Part shown: positions 16,436-25,242 of the stretch, one piece after another | Position numbering within the stretch: the stretch's first letter is position 1 | Layout of the letters: the number at the start of each line of letters is the position of its first letter | Source of the DNA: Frigidibacter sp037095735 | GTDB taxonomy: Bacteria > Pseudomonadota > Alphaproteobacteria > Rhodobacterales > Rhodobacteraceae | DNA: 64,000 nucleotides | NCBI RefSeq assembly: GCF_037095735.1 | Contig: NZ_JBAWKD010000016.1 | Coordinates: 1-64,000 of the forward strand | Direction: 5' to 3' | Position numbers and translations under genes: made by a program | The notes under the pieces: generated by a model | Databases searched by the model: none | What the model was told of the DNA's origin: nothing | The model's input: the letters and a program-made list of their open reading frames with translations, nothing else

Positions 16436-17113
16436 TCAGTCGATGAAGACGCAGCCGGCATCGCGCAGCGCGCGGTCCACCCAGGACCGGTCGAGCGTGC
16501 CGGCGAGGGTTTCGTCCATCTGCTTCTGTTCTGCCGCCTGCTTCTTGCGGGTGGCGGCCAGGATCGCATCGGCCTCTTCGCGCGGGACCACGACGACGCC
16601 GTCGCCATCGCCCAGCACGAGGTCGCCCGGCTGCACGGTCGCCCCGCCGATCGCGATCGCGAAGCCGATCTCGCCGGGGCCGTTCTTGTAGGGGCCGCGA
16701 TGGCTGATGCCCGCGGCGAAAAGCGGCAGGTGGGTCTGGCGGATCGCGTCGGCATCGCGGATGGCCCCGTTCAGCACGAAGCCCGCGACCCCGCGCTTGA
16801 TCGCATGGGCCAGCATCAGCTCGCCCATCAGCGAGTTGGTCAGATCGCCTCCCGCATCCATGACGATGACGTCGCCGGGCTGCGTCATGTCGATGGCCTT
16901 GTGCAGCATCAGGTTGTCGCCGGGGCGGGCGCGCACGGTCAGGGCCGGGCCGGCCAGCACGCCCGAACTATGCATCGGCCGGATCGTCGGGCCGAAGGCC
17001 GTCATGCGCGACATCGAGTCCGAGACATTCGCGACCGGAAGCGCGCGGAAGGCCGCGACGAGGTCGGGGGAAACGCGGGTCCAGCTCTGCTTGATGCGGA
17101 AGCCGTGGGTCAT
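16436..17113 (-). CDS. RraA-like / 4-hydroxy-4-methyl-2-oxoglutarate aldolase family protein
   Basis: 225 residues of the RraA / HMG-CHA aldolase family. The diagnostic pieces are VSDSMSRM near 30, PGDVIVMDAGGD at 79-90, and the R119-D120 pair in LNGAIRDADAI, which in true class II aldolases of this family binds the metal and pyruvate end of the substrate. It is last in a catabolic operon with a CoA-transferase, a lyase and a dehydrogenase, so an aldolase or decarboxylase role on a 2-oxo acid is more likely than RNase E regulation. Confidence 0.8.
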   Translation of the reverse strand: MTHGFRIKQSWTRVSPDLVAAFRALPVANVSDSMSRMTAFGPTIRPMHSSGVLAGPALTVRARPGDNLMLHKAIDMTQPGDVIVMDAGGDLTNSLMGELMLAHAIKRGVAGFVLNGAIRDADAIRQTHLPLFAAGISHRGPYKNGPGEIGFAIAIGGATVQPGDLVLGDGDGVVVVPREEADAILAATRKKQAAEQKQMDETLAGTLDRSWVDRALRDAGCVFID

Positions 17114-17125
17114 GGGAGGGTCCTT

Positions 17126-18130
17126 TCAGGCGGAAAGTTCGGACACGCGGGCGAGCGAACGCTCGTCGGGCGGCGCGCCGTCGAGCACGCTGATGATGTG
17201 GCGGGCGGCGATTTCGGCCATCGCGCGGGACGAGCCGCGGGTGACGCCGCCGATATGCGGCGTCGCGGTCAGCGTCGGCAGCGGCCACAGCGGGCTGTCG
17301 GCCGGCGGCGGCTCGGTGGCGAAACTGTCGAGCGCCGCCCCGGCGAGATGGCCCGAAGCCAGCGCGGTGGCCAGCGCCGCCTCGTCGATCAGGCCGCCGC
17401 GGGCGGTGTTCACGATCACCGCGCCGGGCTTCATCAGCGCGATCCGGCGCGCGTCGAGCAGGTTGCGGGTGGCGGCGGTCAGCGGGCAATGCAGGCTGAG
17501 CACGTCGAGTGCGGGCAGCATCGCCTCGAGATCGGGGGCAGAGGGGAAGCCGTCGGCCTCGGGCGTGCCGGGGGCATGCGGGTCGAAGACCGTGACCTCG
17601 AGCCCGAGGGCGGCGGCCATCCGCGCGGTCTCGCGTCCGATCGCGCCATAGCCGACAAGGCCCAGCACCGCGCCCTGGAAGTCGCGGCCCATGAAGGTCG
17701 GCTTCGGCCAGGCGCCGCCCTTGACCGCGGCGGTCAGCGGCTGGATCTCCTTGATCTGCGCCAGCATCAGCGCGATCGCGTGTTCGGCCACCGCGCGGGC
17801 GTTCGATCCCATCGAGCGCAGCACCGGGATGCCGCGGGCGGTCGCGGCGGCGATGTCGATGTTGTCGACGCCGACGCCGTGCTTGACGATCACCTTCAGC
17901 CGCGACGAGGCGCCGATGACGCGGTCGTCGATCCGGCCCTGCCGGACCATGATCGCATCGACCTGAAGCTCGGCCGCGCGGGCGGCGACGACCTCGGAGG
18001 GATCGTAGGGCGGCGAGAAATGCACGTCGATGTCATGCGCGTTCAGCAGCCGGACGGCGCTTTCGGCGATCGTGGTATGTGTGACGAGGATGCGGCGGGC
18101 GCGGCCGCCCGGGGGAAGGGAGGATGCCAT
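17126..18130 (-). CDS. D-isomer-specific 2-hydroxyacid dehydrogenase
   Basis: 334 residues. NAD-binding motif GYGAIG at 160-165 with downstream Asp in VFDPHA. The catalytic trio fits: Arg244 (NTARGGLIDE), Glu273 (SFATEPP) and His292 (TPHIGG). The substrate-binding half begins with ILVTHTTIAESAV. These enzymes interconvert 2-oxo acids and D-2-hydroxy acids. It is separated from the aldolase gene by 12 bases and from the lyase gene by 5 bases. Confidence 0.88.
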   Translation of the reverse strand: MASSLPPGGRARRILVTHTTIAESAVRLLNAHDIDVHFSPPYDPSEVVAARAAELQVDAIMVRQGRIDDRVIGASSRLKVIVKHGVGVDNIDIAAATARGIPVLRSMGSNARAVAEHAIALMLAQIKEIQPLTAAVKGGAWPKPTFMGRDFQGAVLGLVGYGAIGRETARMAAALGLEVTVFDPHAPGTPEADGFPSAPDLEAMLPALDVLSLHCPLTAATRNLLDARRIALMKPGAVIVNTARGGLIDEAALATALASGHLAGAALDSFATEPPPADSPLWPLPTLTATPHIGGVTRGSSRAMAEIAARHIISVLDGAPPDERSLARVSELSA

Positions 18131-18135
18131 CGGGA

Positions 18136-18972
18136 TCAGTCCTGTGGGCAGCGTGCGAGCAAGCGCTCGGCGCGGGTGACGATGGGGGCGTCGATGAAGC
18201 GGCCGTCGAGCGTGAAGGCCCCGCGGCCAGCGGCGGCCTCGGCCGCATTGGCGGCGACGACGCGGCGGGCCCAGTCGATCTCGGCCTCGGTCGGGGCGAA
18301 GGCCTCGTTCAGGACCGGCACGACCGCGGGATGGATGCAGCTTGCGCCGTCGAAGCCGAAGTCGCGCGCCTCGAGCGCCGCGGCGCGGATCGCGGCGGTG
18401 TCCGAAAAGTCGGCGGTCGAGCGGAAGAGCCCGAAGGACATCACCCCCGCCGCTTTCGCCGCGTAGTGGATCATCAGCTTCGGCATCCGCAGCACTTCGG
18501 GCGTGGGCTTCGCGCCCATCGCGGTGGCCAGATCCTCGCCCCCCGCCGACAGCGCGATGACCCGCGGGCCGCGCGCGATGGCGCGGGCCTCGAACAGGCC
18601 CTCGGGATCCTCGATCAGCGGCACGAACCCGATGGGGTCGCGGTCGGTCTCGATGACTGCCAGGCGGCGGTCAAGGTCTTCGAGCAGCCCGGCCGACGAG
18701 ACCTTCGGCAGGTAGAGCGCATCGGCCCCGGCGCGGGTCGCGGCCAGCGCGTCCTCGACCAGCCGCTCGCCCATGTTCACACGCACGAAGACCTGCGCGC
18801 CGCCTTCCGCGCAGCGCGGAACCCAGGTTGCCAGCGCCTCGCGCGCGGCGGTCTTGCCGGCCTCGGGCACTGCGTCCTCGAGGTCGATGATGATCGCATC
18901 GGCCCCGCGGGCTGCGGCCTTTTCCAGGAATTTCGGCGTGTTTCCGGGGACGTAGAGAAGCGAGCGGATCAT
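18136..18972 (-). CDS. CitE-like CoA-ester lyase (HpcH/HpaI aldolase family)
   Basis: 278 residues from the ATG at 18972, which overlaps the CoA-transferase stop (ATGA). Family features: SLLYVPGNTPKFLEKA at 4-19, IIDLEDAVPE at 28-37, FVRVN at 62-66, IEDPEGLFEA with Glu121, and GGEDLAT at 144-150 for magnesium coordination. Relatives cleave citramalyl-, malyl- or methylmalyl-CoA. With a CaiB-type CoA-transferase next to it, the pair probably activates an acid to its CoA ester and then splits a beta-hydroxyacyl-CoA. Confidence 0.85.
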   Translation of the reverse strand: MIRSLLYVPGNTPKFLEKAAARGADAIIIDLEDAVPEAGKTAAREALATWVPRCAEGGAQVFVRVNMGERLVEDALAATRAGADALYLPKVSSAGLLEDLDRRLAVIETDRDPIGFVPLIEDPEGLFEARAIARGPRVIALSAGGEDLATAMGAKPTPEVLRMPKLMIHYAAKAAGVMSFGLFRSTADFSDTAAIRAAALEARDFGFDGASCIHPAVVPVLNEAFAPTEAEIDWARRVVAANAAEAAAGRGAFTLDGRFIDAPIVTRAERLLARCPQD

Positions 18973-20168
18973 GCGTTCTCGCCTTTCAGCTGCGCGGGCG
19001 TCATGCCGATCTCTGCCAGGATCTCGTCGGTCTGCTGACCGACCTCGGGCGCGGGGTGACGGAAGCCGCCTGGGGTCGCGGACAGCCGCGGAAAGACGTT
19101 GTGCTGGGGCAGGGTGCCGTTCTGCGCATCCTCGACCTCGACCAGGATCTCGCGCTGGGCGAAATGCGGGTCTTCGGCGATGTCGGCGATGTCGTAGACC
19201 GGCCCGACCGTCGCACCCGCAGCGCGCATGCCCGCCAGCGCCTCGGCGCGCGAGCGGCCCGCGAACCATTCCCCAAGCGCCGCATCGACGAGGTCGCGGT
19301 GTTTCAGACGTGCGGCGTTCGAGTTGAAGCGCGGATCGCTGCCCATCTCTGGCTTGCCGATCACCTCGAAGATCCGCAGCGCCACCACCTGCGTCGAGCC
19401 CGAAAGCGCCGCGTACTTCCCGTCCGCACAGCGGTAGACATTGCGCGGCGAAACGGTGTTCGAGGCCGAGCCCGAGCGTTCCTTGACCTTGCCGGTCACC
19501 CGGTAGATCGAGGCTTCGGGGCCGAGCGAGGCGAAGATCGGCTCCAGCAGCGACAGGTCGATGACCTGACCCTGCGCCGCGCCGCGCTCGCGGGCGTAGA
19601 GCGCCATCATCACGGCGTTCGCGCCGGTGAGGCCGGCGATCATGTCCGCCAGCGCCAGCGGCGGCAGGACCGGCTCGCGGTCGGGGAAACCGGTGCGGGC
19701 GGCGAAGCCCGACATCGCCTCGACCAGCGTGCCGAAGCCCGGCAGTTTCGCATAGGGGCCGGTCTGCCCGAAGCCGGAGATCCGGATCGTGATCAGCCGC
19801 GGGTTCAGCTCCGCCAGCACGTCCGGGCCAAGGCCCATCTCTTCCAGCGTGCCGGGGCGGAAATTCTCGATGAAGACGTCGGCGCCGGCCAGAAGCCGTT
19901 TCAGCGCCTCCATCGCCGGGGCCTCGCGCAGGTTCAGCGCGATGGAACGCTTGTTGCGCCCGTAGGTCTTCCAGTGCAGCGACTGGCCCTCGTCACGCCA
20001 GTCGCGCAGCGCGTCGCCCTGCGGCGGCTCGACCTTGATCACGTCTGCGCCGAAGTCACCAAGCTGCAGCGACAGCATGTTGCCGGCGACGACCCGCGAC
20101 AGGTCGATGACGCGGATGCCGTGCAGCGGACCCCTCTGGCCGGGGTCGAAGGTTCTCACCTCTCCCAT
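18969..20168 (-). CDS. CaiB/BaiF family CoA-transferase
   Basis: 399-residue class III CoA-transferase. GIRVIDLSRVVAGNMLSLQLGDFGADVIKVEPP at the N-terminus (given here in order, not as a match length), ENFRPG at 101-106, SGFGQTGPYA at 131-140, and the catalytic Asp175 in LALADMIAG. It transfers CoA between carboxylic acids through an aspartyl-CoA anhydride. Relatives include succinyl-CoA:itaconate/citramalate/mesaconate transferases, which commonly pair with CitE-like lyases as here. Confidence 0.9.
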   Translation of the reverse strand: MGEVRTFDPGQRGPLHGIRVIDLSRVVAGNMLSLQLGDFGADVIKVEPPQGDALRDWRDEGQSLHWKTYGRNKRSIALNLREAPAMEALKRLLAGADVFIENFRPGTLEEMGLGPDVLAELNPRLITIRISGFGQTGPYAKLPGFGTLVEAMSGFAARTGFPDREPVLPPLALADMIAGLTGANAVMMALYARERGAAQGQVIDLSLLEPIFASLGPEASIYRVTGKVKERSGSASNTVSPRNVYRCADGKYAALSGSTQVVALRIFEVIGKPEMGSDPRFNSNAARLKHRDLVDAALGEWFAGRSRAEALAGMRAAGATVGPVYDIADIAEDPHFAQREILVEVEDAQNGTLPQHNVFPRLSATPGGFRHPAPEVGQQTDEILAEIGMTPAQLKGENA

Positions 20169-20178
20169 CGGGTCCTCC

Positions 20179-21249
20179 TCAGTTCGGTTTCTCGGCGAAG
20201 ACGGCGCAATGCTCGGGCGGGATGCGGACGAGGATGCGCGGGGCGTCGATCTCGAAGGTCGTCTGGATGCGGAATTCCATTGCGCCGGCGGTCACGACAT
20301 ATTGCCAGACCGAGCCCAGATAGACCTTCTGCTGCACATCCACCGCCAGCGTGTTCGGGCCTTCCGCGGTCACGACCTCGATCCGTTCCGGTCGGACCGC
20401 CACCGTCAGCGTGCCGTCCGTCGCCGCGCGGCCGGGGGCGGTCTGCAGGCGGGTGCCGTCGATCAGCTCGACTGTGGCATGGTCGGTGCCGTTCTCGATC
20501 ATCCGGCCGGGCAAGAAGTTCGACGAGCCGATGAAGTCGGCGACGAAGCTGTCGGCGGGGCGTTCGTAGATGTCGCGCGGGCTGCCCAGCTGGCGCATGC
20601 GGCCCATGCTCATCACCGCGATCCGGTCCGAAACGGCCAGCGCCTCGGCCTGGTCGTGGGTGACGTAGATCGTGGTCACCTTCAGCCGTTCCTGCAGTTC
20701 GCGCAGCCAGACGCGGGCGCGTTCGCGCAGCTTGGCGTCAAGGTTCGACAGAGGCTCGTCGAGCAGCAGAAGCGGCGGGCGATAGACCAGCGCGCGGGCC
20801 AGCGCCACGCGCTGCTGCTGGCCGCCCGACAGCTCGAACGGATAGCGGTCGGCATAGGGCAGCATCTCGACCAACCCCAGCGCCTCCTTGATCCGCTCGT
20901 CCCGCTCGGCACGGCCGATCTTGCGCAGGTGCAGCGGGAAGGCGAGGTTCTCGGCCACGGTCTTGTGCGGCCAGAGCGCGTAGGATTGGAAGACCAGACC
21001 GATGTTGCGCCGCTCGGGCGGCACGGTGTTGCGGGCGTTGCCGTCGAACAGCACCTTGTCGCCGACCCGAATGATGCCCGAGGTCGCGTGGTTCAGCCCC
21101 GCCACCGCGAAGAGCGAGGTCGACTTGCCGCAGCCCGAGGGGCCGAGCAGCGTCAGGAACTCGCCCGAGGCGACGTGGATGTTCAGGTTCTCGACGGCCG
21201 TGACGCCGCCGTACTTGATGGTCAGGTTCTCGAGGACGAGGTCAGCCAT
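20179..21249 (-). CDS. ABC transporter ATP-binding protein (AfuC/PotA-type)
   Basis: 356 residues. ATPase domain with GPSGCGKST near 37-45, LSGGQQQRVALARAL signature, LLLDEPLSNLD Walker B and VTHDQAEAL switch. The C-terminal TOBE domain (from about 280) includes VAVRPERIEV. The ATG at 21249 overlaps the permease stop by 8 bases. It powers the two-domain permease just upstream. The ligand is unlikely to be free iron here, given the catabolic neighbours. Confidence 0.88.
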   Translation of the reverse strand: MADLVLENLTIKYGGVTAVENLNIHVASGEFLTLLGPSGCGKSTSLFAVAGLNHATSGIIRVGDKVLFDGNARNTVPPERRNIGLVFQSYALWPHKTVAENLAFPLHLRKIGRAERDERIKEALGLVEMLPYADRYPFELSGGQQQRVALARALVYRPPLLLLDEPLSNLDAKLRERARVWLRELQERLKVTTIYVTHDQAEALAVSDRIAVMSMGRMRQLGSPRDIYERPADSFVADFIGSSNFLPGRMIENGTDHATVELIDGTRLQTAPGRAATDGTLTVAVRPERIEVVTAEGPNTLAVDVQQKVYLGSVWQYVVTAGAMEFRIQTTFEIDAPRILVRIPPEHCAVFAEKPN

Positions 21250-22972
21250 AGATCTTGGCTCCCAGAAGGCGGCGCGCCAGCAGGACGAAGGCGGCGGTGA
21301 TGAGGACTTGGATGGTGGCCAGCGCCGAGACCGGGCCGTTGTCGCCCTGCGCCACGAGCTGCAGCATGGTGGTGCCGATGATCTCGGACCCCGGCTGGTA
21401 GAGGAACGCCGCGGTGACGTATTCCTTGAAGAAGTGGATGAAGAGCAGCGCATAGCAGCTGAACAGCGCGGGCTTCAGGATCGGCAGGATGATCCGGGTC
21501 ACGGTCGTCCACCAGTCGGCGCCCGAGATGCGCGCGCCGCGGTCCAGTTCCTCGCCGATCTGCGCGAGCGCCGGGGCGATGGCGCCGAAACCGACGGGGA
21601 TGTAGCGGACCATGAAGGCAAGGATCAGCACCGCGATCGTGCCGCGGATCAGCTCGGCCCCGGGCAGGGTGATCACCGCGTAGAAGAAGCCGAGGCCCGC
21701 GATGATCCCCGGCAGCGACCGCGGGAACAGCGCCACGTATTCCAGCGGCCGCCGATAGCGGAAGTCGGACCGCCGCGCGATCAGCGCGATCACCGCGATG
21801 AAGAAGGTTCCCAGCGCCGCGCCCACGCCCGAGACCACGACAGAGTTCACGATCGAGCGGACATAGGTCGACGAGCCGAAGATCAGTTCGAAATTGCCCG
21901 GGGTGAGCACTTTCCAGAACGGGATCAGCGGCGTGAGGAAGGTCACGGCCGAGCGGATGAAGATCCCGCCGAAGACCGCGATGATGGTCAGCGCGATGAA
22001 GGCGAAGACGCCAGCGAAGGCGACCCAGCGCCAGGCACCGAGGTCCAGCGTCGAGGGCCGCGAGGCCTTGCCGCGCACTGTCACGAACCGGCCGGCGCCC
22101 TGCATCAGGTAGCCCTGCAGCCAGACGAGGAAGGCCACGATCACCAGCAGGATGATCGCCGCGGCGCCGACGATGCCGTATTCGGGCCGCACGGCGGCGT
22201 TGATGCCCTTGTCATAGAGGAAGGTGGTGACCGTCTGGATGCCCGAGGGGCCGCCGAACAGCAGCGGGATCGCCAGCATCTCGATGCCGACGACGAAGTT
22301 CAGCACCGCCGAATAGATCACCGCCGGGCGGATCATCGGGATGGTGACGGACCAGAGCGCGCGGAACGGGCCCGCGCCGGCGGATCGCGCGGCGTCTTCC
22401 AGCTGCGGGTCGGCCTTGGTCACGGCCGCGAGGCACATCAGGTAGGTCAGCGGCGCCTGGCTCAGTCCCGCGACCACGCCCATGCCGGTCACCGAATAGA
22501 GGTTCCAGGGCGCGGCCCCCAGATAGGTCTTCGCCGCCAGCGTCATGAAGCCCGAGGGGCCGTACATGGTGAACCAGCCGAAGGCCATCACCAGGTTCGA
22601 CACGAAGAGCGGCCAGATGAAGATCTCGCCCATCCACTTGCGGCCGGGCAGGTTGGTGCGGCCGACGAGCACGGCCATGACCGCGCCGAAGACCTGCGCG
22701 ATGACCATCGTCAGGCCACCGAAATACAGCGTGTTGAAGAAGACGCGGGCCATGCCCGGCTCGCTGAAGAGCCGCGCGAAGTTGCCCAGCGTCGGGGCCG
22801 CGCTGTCGTCGTACAGCGGCTTGTCGAGAAAGGCCTGCAGAATGATCGGCACGATCGGTCCGGCGACGAGCACCGTGGTCAGGGCCGCGACACCCCAGTA
22901 GATCAGGCGCGAGCGGTCGATCGGCCGGCGGAGCCCGCCGGTATCGCTGATGTCCGTCATCGGATTGTCCAT
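21242..22972 (-). CDS. ABC transporter permease, double-domain (AfuB/FbpB-type)
   Basis: 576 residues with about 12 membrane segments and two binding-protein-dependent transport domains. Each half carries the cytoplasmic EAA loop: EDAARSAGAGPFRALWSVTIP (first half, in pieces) and ELDRGARISGADWWTTVTRIILP (second half). Fused permeases of this type serve AfuA-like binding proteins for ferric iron, sugar phosphates or phosphonates. The start is uncertain: ATGs at 22972 and 22960 both lack a strong ribosome site; the first is used here. Confidence 0.86.
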   Translation of the reverse strand: MDNPMTDISDTGGLRRPIDRSRLIYWGVAALTTVLVAGPIVPIILQAFLDKPLYDDSAAPTLGNFARLFSEPGMARVFFNTLYFGGLTMVIAQVFGAVMAVLVGRTNLPGRKWMGEIFIWPLFVSNLVMAFGWFTMYGPSGFMTLAAKTYLGAAPWNLYSVTGMGVVAGLSQAPLTYLMCLAAVTKADPQLEDAARSAGAGPFRALWSVTIPMIRPAVIYSAVLNFVVGIEMLAIPLLFGGPSGIQTVTTFLYDKGINAAVRPEYGIVGAAAIILLVIVAFLVWLQGYLMQGAGRFVTVRGKASRPSTLDLGAWRWVAFAGVFAFIALTIIAVFGGIFIRSAVTFLTPLIPFWKVLTPGNFELIFGSSTYVRSIVNSVVVSGVGAALGTFFIAVIALIARRSDFRYRRPLEYVALFPRSLPGIIAGLGFFYAVITLPGAELIRGTIAVLILAFMVRYIPVGFGAIAPALAQIGEELDRGARISGADWWTTVTRIILPILKPALFSCYALLFIHFFKEYVTAAFLYQPGSEIIGTTMLQLVAQGDNGPVSALATIQVLITAAFVLLARRLLGAKIYG

Positions 22973-22980
22973 GTGAGGGG

Positions 22981-23010
22981 CCGGGGGAGGGCGCACAAGC
23001 CCGCCCCCGG
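22981..23010 (-). terminator. GC-rich hairpin behind binding-protein gene
   Basis: CCGGGGG (22981-22987) pairs with CCCCCGG (23004-23010), with an inner GGGC/GCCC stem after a one-base mismatch. It lies between the binding-protein stop and the permease start and has no T-run. It probably protects the upstream mRNA or attenuates, giving more binding protein than permease. Confidence 0.55.
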
Positions 23011-23018
23011 GATTGGCG

Positions 23019-24116
23019 TCACTTGCCGGCGAGCGCGGCGTTCCACTTCTCGACGAAGGGCGCGGCCTCGGTGATCAGGCGCTCGTCGAAACCGGCGACG
23101 ATCATGTTGTCCTCGCCGATCTGCTCGGCGATCTTCTGGTAGGTGTAGCGCACGTCGCCCTCGGCCACGTCGTCGCGGTAGGGGACGAGCCCGCCCTTGC
23201 CGACCAGCGTCTGGCCGTCATGGCTCAGCGCGTAGTCGACGAAGAGCTTGGCCGAGTTCATGTTCGCGGCGCCCTTCGGGATGCCCATGCCGCGCAGCAT
23301 CATGATCGTGCCGTCATCGGGGAAGGCCACGCCCAGGATCTCGCCGCCCGGCTGTTCGAGCCGCGGGAAGATGGTGATGCCGGACACCGCGATGCCCATG
23401 ACATATTCGCCGGTGGCGATCTTCTCGTTCATCGGGCCGCCCGAGGTCTCGCCACGGATCATCGGGCCGATCTTGCGCAGTTCGTCCCAGCCGGCCTCGC
23501 CCTTCTTGTCCATGTAGTTCCACCAGGCGGCCAGGCCGAACGAGTTGCGCGCCGCGTCATAGGTGGTGATGCGCCCGTCGAAGGTGCCCTTGTCGGCCGC
23601 GGCAGCCTCGGCCAGCGAGGCAAGGCCCGTCGGGCGCTGGTCGTCCGACAGCAGCGCCGCGTTGTAGCTGATCACCAGCGGGTCCGAGGACATCACCGAA
23701 ACGCCCGGGTAGGGTTTGGCGAAATCGGGCAGCTTGGCGTATTCGGGGCTTTCGTAGGGCTCCATCAGCCCGTCCTTGCCGTAGCTCGCCCAGCGGTCGT
23801 TCGCGCCCGACACGAGGATGTCGGCGGTGCGCGTCGACGAGCCCTTTTCGGCTTCCCAGCGCGAATGCACGGTGCCCGAGCCAAGGTCGATCGTCTCGAC
23901 CGAGATCCAGGGATACTTGGCCTTGAACCCTTCGAGCAGCGGCGCCCAGTTGTTGTCGGCCATGTTCGAATAGATCATCAGCCCGCCCTCGTTGTGCGAG
24001 GCCTCGATGATCTTGGAATAGTCGGCCGGGTAATAGTCCGGCACGGTCACGTCCTGCGCGAAGGCAAGCGCGGGCAGGCCCGCGGCCAGCGCCACGGACA
24101 TCAGTGTCAGTTTCAT
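23019..24116 (-). CDS. ABC transporter substrate-binding protein (AfuA/FbpA-like, family 1)
   Basis: 365 residues with a signal peptide (residues 1-20, ending AFA). The mature part has the class I ferric-type layout: EGGLMIYSNMADNNWAPLLEGFKAKYP, then GSGTVHSRWEAEKGS and ADILVSG, and a late KLFVDYALSHDGQTLV. Iron-binding relatives use paired tyrosines near the C-terminus; I do not see a convincing YY pair here, which with the catabolic neighbours argues for an organic ligand such as an organic acid. First transport gene after the IclR regulator. Confidence 0.86.
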   Translation of the reverse strand: MKLTLMSVALAAGLPALAFAQDVTVPDYYPADYSKIIEASHNEGGLMIYSNMADNNWAPLLEGFKAKYPWISVETIDLGSGTVHSRWEAEKGSSTRTADILVSGANDRWASYGKDGLMEPYESPEYAKLPDFAKPYPGVSVMSSDPLVISYNAALLSDDQRPTGLASLAEAAAADKGTFDGRITTYDAARNSFGLAAWWNYMDKKGEAGWDELRKIGPMIRGETSGGPMNEKIATGEYVMGIAVSGITIFPRLEQPGGEILGVAFPDDGTIMMLRGMGIPKGAANMNSAKLFVDYALSHDGQTLVGKGGLVPYRDDVAEGDVRYTYQKIAEQIGEDNMIVAGFDERLITEAAPFVEKWNAALAGK

Positions 24117-24138
24117 TTCCGTTTCCTCCCTGGTGTCG

Positions 24139-24873
24139 TCAGACGGCGCGCCGGGCGATCTCCTCCGTCACGGCGCGCGCGGTTCTCAGCACCACGTCGC
24201 AGACATGGGCCGAATGGGTGGCCATCCGTTCCTGCGGCCCGGCGATGTTGATCGCGCCCAGCGGCAGGCCTTTCGGGCCGATGATCGGCGCGGCGGCGCC
24301 CGAGGCACCCTCCACCACGCCGTTGAGATTGAGGTAGAACCCGTCGGCGCGGGCCTTTGCGATCATGGCGTCCAGCTGTTGGGCCCCCGCCGCGTCCAGG
24401 CCCGCCGCCGCGACATAGGCCGCGATCTCGCTCGCCGGGCGATGGGCGAGGATCACCACGCCCGAGGCCACCTTGTGGGCGGCACGGGTCTTGGTCATGT
24501 CGCGGTCATAGCGGATCTCGCGCTGCGGCAGGACCTTGTTCAGGTATCGCACCTCGATCCCGTCCATCACCGCGACGAAGCCGCTTTCCTGGCTTTCCTC
24601 GACGCCGCGCGTCAGATGCGGGCCGGCCAGAGCCAGAAGCGCCCCGTGATTGTCGCCGCGCCCGTTCAGGTCGCCCGGCAAACGCACCAGCGCATAGGCC
24701 CCGGACTCGAGCCGCGACAGGTAGCCGCGTTCGGTCAGCGACCGCAGCATCTGCAGCGCGCTCGACTTCGGCATGTCGAGGGCCGTGGCAACCTGCGCAA
24801 GCGTCGCGGTCCCGGGAACGGTCGCGAACCACTCGATGAGGTCCAGAACTCTTTCTACGCCGCGCCCGCTCAT
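24139..24873 (-). CDS. IclR-family transcriptional regulator
   Basis: 244 residues from the ATG at 24873 (AAGGA a few bases upstream). Winged helix: GVERVLDLIEWFATVPGTATLAQVATALDMPKSSALQMLRSLTERGYL in family order; C-terminal effector domain with HLTRGVEESQESGFVAVMDG and INIAGP near the end. It is the first gene of the minus-strand catabolic cluster, 22 bases ahead of the binding protein. A longer open frame begins at 24936 but would run through the operator palindrome. Confidence 0.88.
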   Translation of the reverse strand: MSGRGVERVLDLIEWFATVPGTATLAQVATALDMPKSSALQMLRSLTERGYLSRLESGAYALVRLPGDLNGRGDNHGALLALAGPHLTRGVEESQESGFVAVMDGIEVRYLNKVLPQREIRYDRDMTKTRAAHKVASGVVILAHRPASEIAAYVAAAGLDAAGAQQLDAMIAKARADGFYLNLNGVVEGASGAAAPIIGPKGLPLGAINIAGPQERMATHSAHVCDVVLRTARAVTEEIARRAV

Positions 24874-24886
24874 GATGTCCTTGACG

Positions 24887-24900
24887 TTCACTATAGTGAA
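24887..24900. promoter_or_regulatory. Candidate IclR operator
   Basis: TTCACTATAGTGAA is a perfect 14-base palindrome 14 bases upstream of the IclR start. AT-rich TATATG and TATAGT boxes overlap it on the minus strand. Position and form fit autoregulation and control of the catabolic operon. Confidence 0.6.
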
Positions 24901-24936
24901 TGCATATAAGATACTGAACGAATCGAGCGGCGTCAA

Positions 24937-25242
24937 CCCGGCGGGCGAAGCCTGCCGTTGCGGGCGTGGGCGCCGCTGGTCCGTCGCGATTCAAGACCGA
25001 AGCCCGCGCCAGTTGCCTTGTCCCTGAAGGCAGACATGCGGCGACACCGTCCCCATGACGGCGGCTCAACGCGAAGAATAGTCGGGGGCACAGCCGCTTT
25101 CGAACGCAGTCCCGTCAGTCCGGGCCGATCGACGCACCGCTGCTGGGCGCGTCGATTCCGCGTTTGCCACGACCGGTGGCTGGACGATGACGCTCCAGTG
25201 ACTGTCGGTGCCGCTAAAGGATGGCAGGCTGCGCGCTGAACC
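24937..25242. other. Intergenic region without recognised gene
   Basis: It lies between the IclR promoter and the end of the glycerol operon. Short open frames have no conserved features. No convincing terminator with T-run was seen for the glycerol operon, whose last stop is at 25243. Confidence 0.45.

Noticed and set aside
20179..24116. Ferric iron importer (AfuABC/FbpABC)
   Set aside because: Similarity is to the transporter class, but the binding protein lacks a clear paired-Tyr iron site and all neighbours are carboxylate catabolism genes with an IclR regulator. An organic ligand is more likely.
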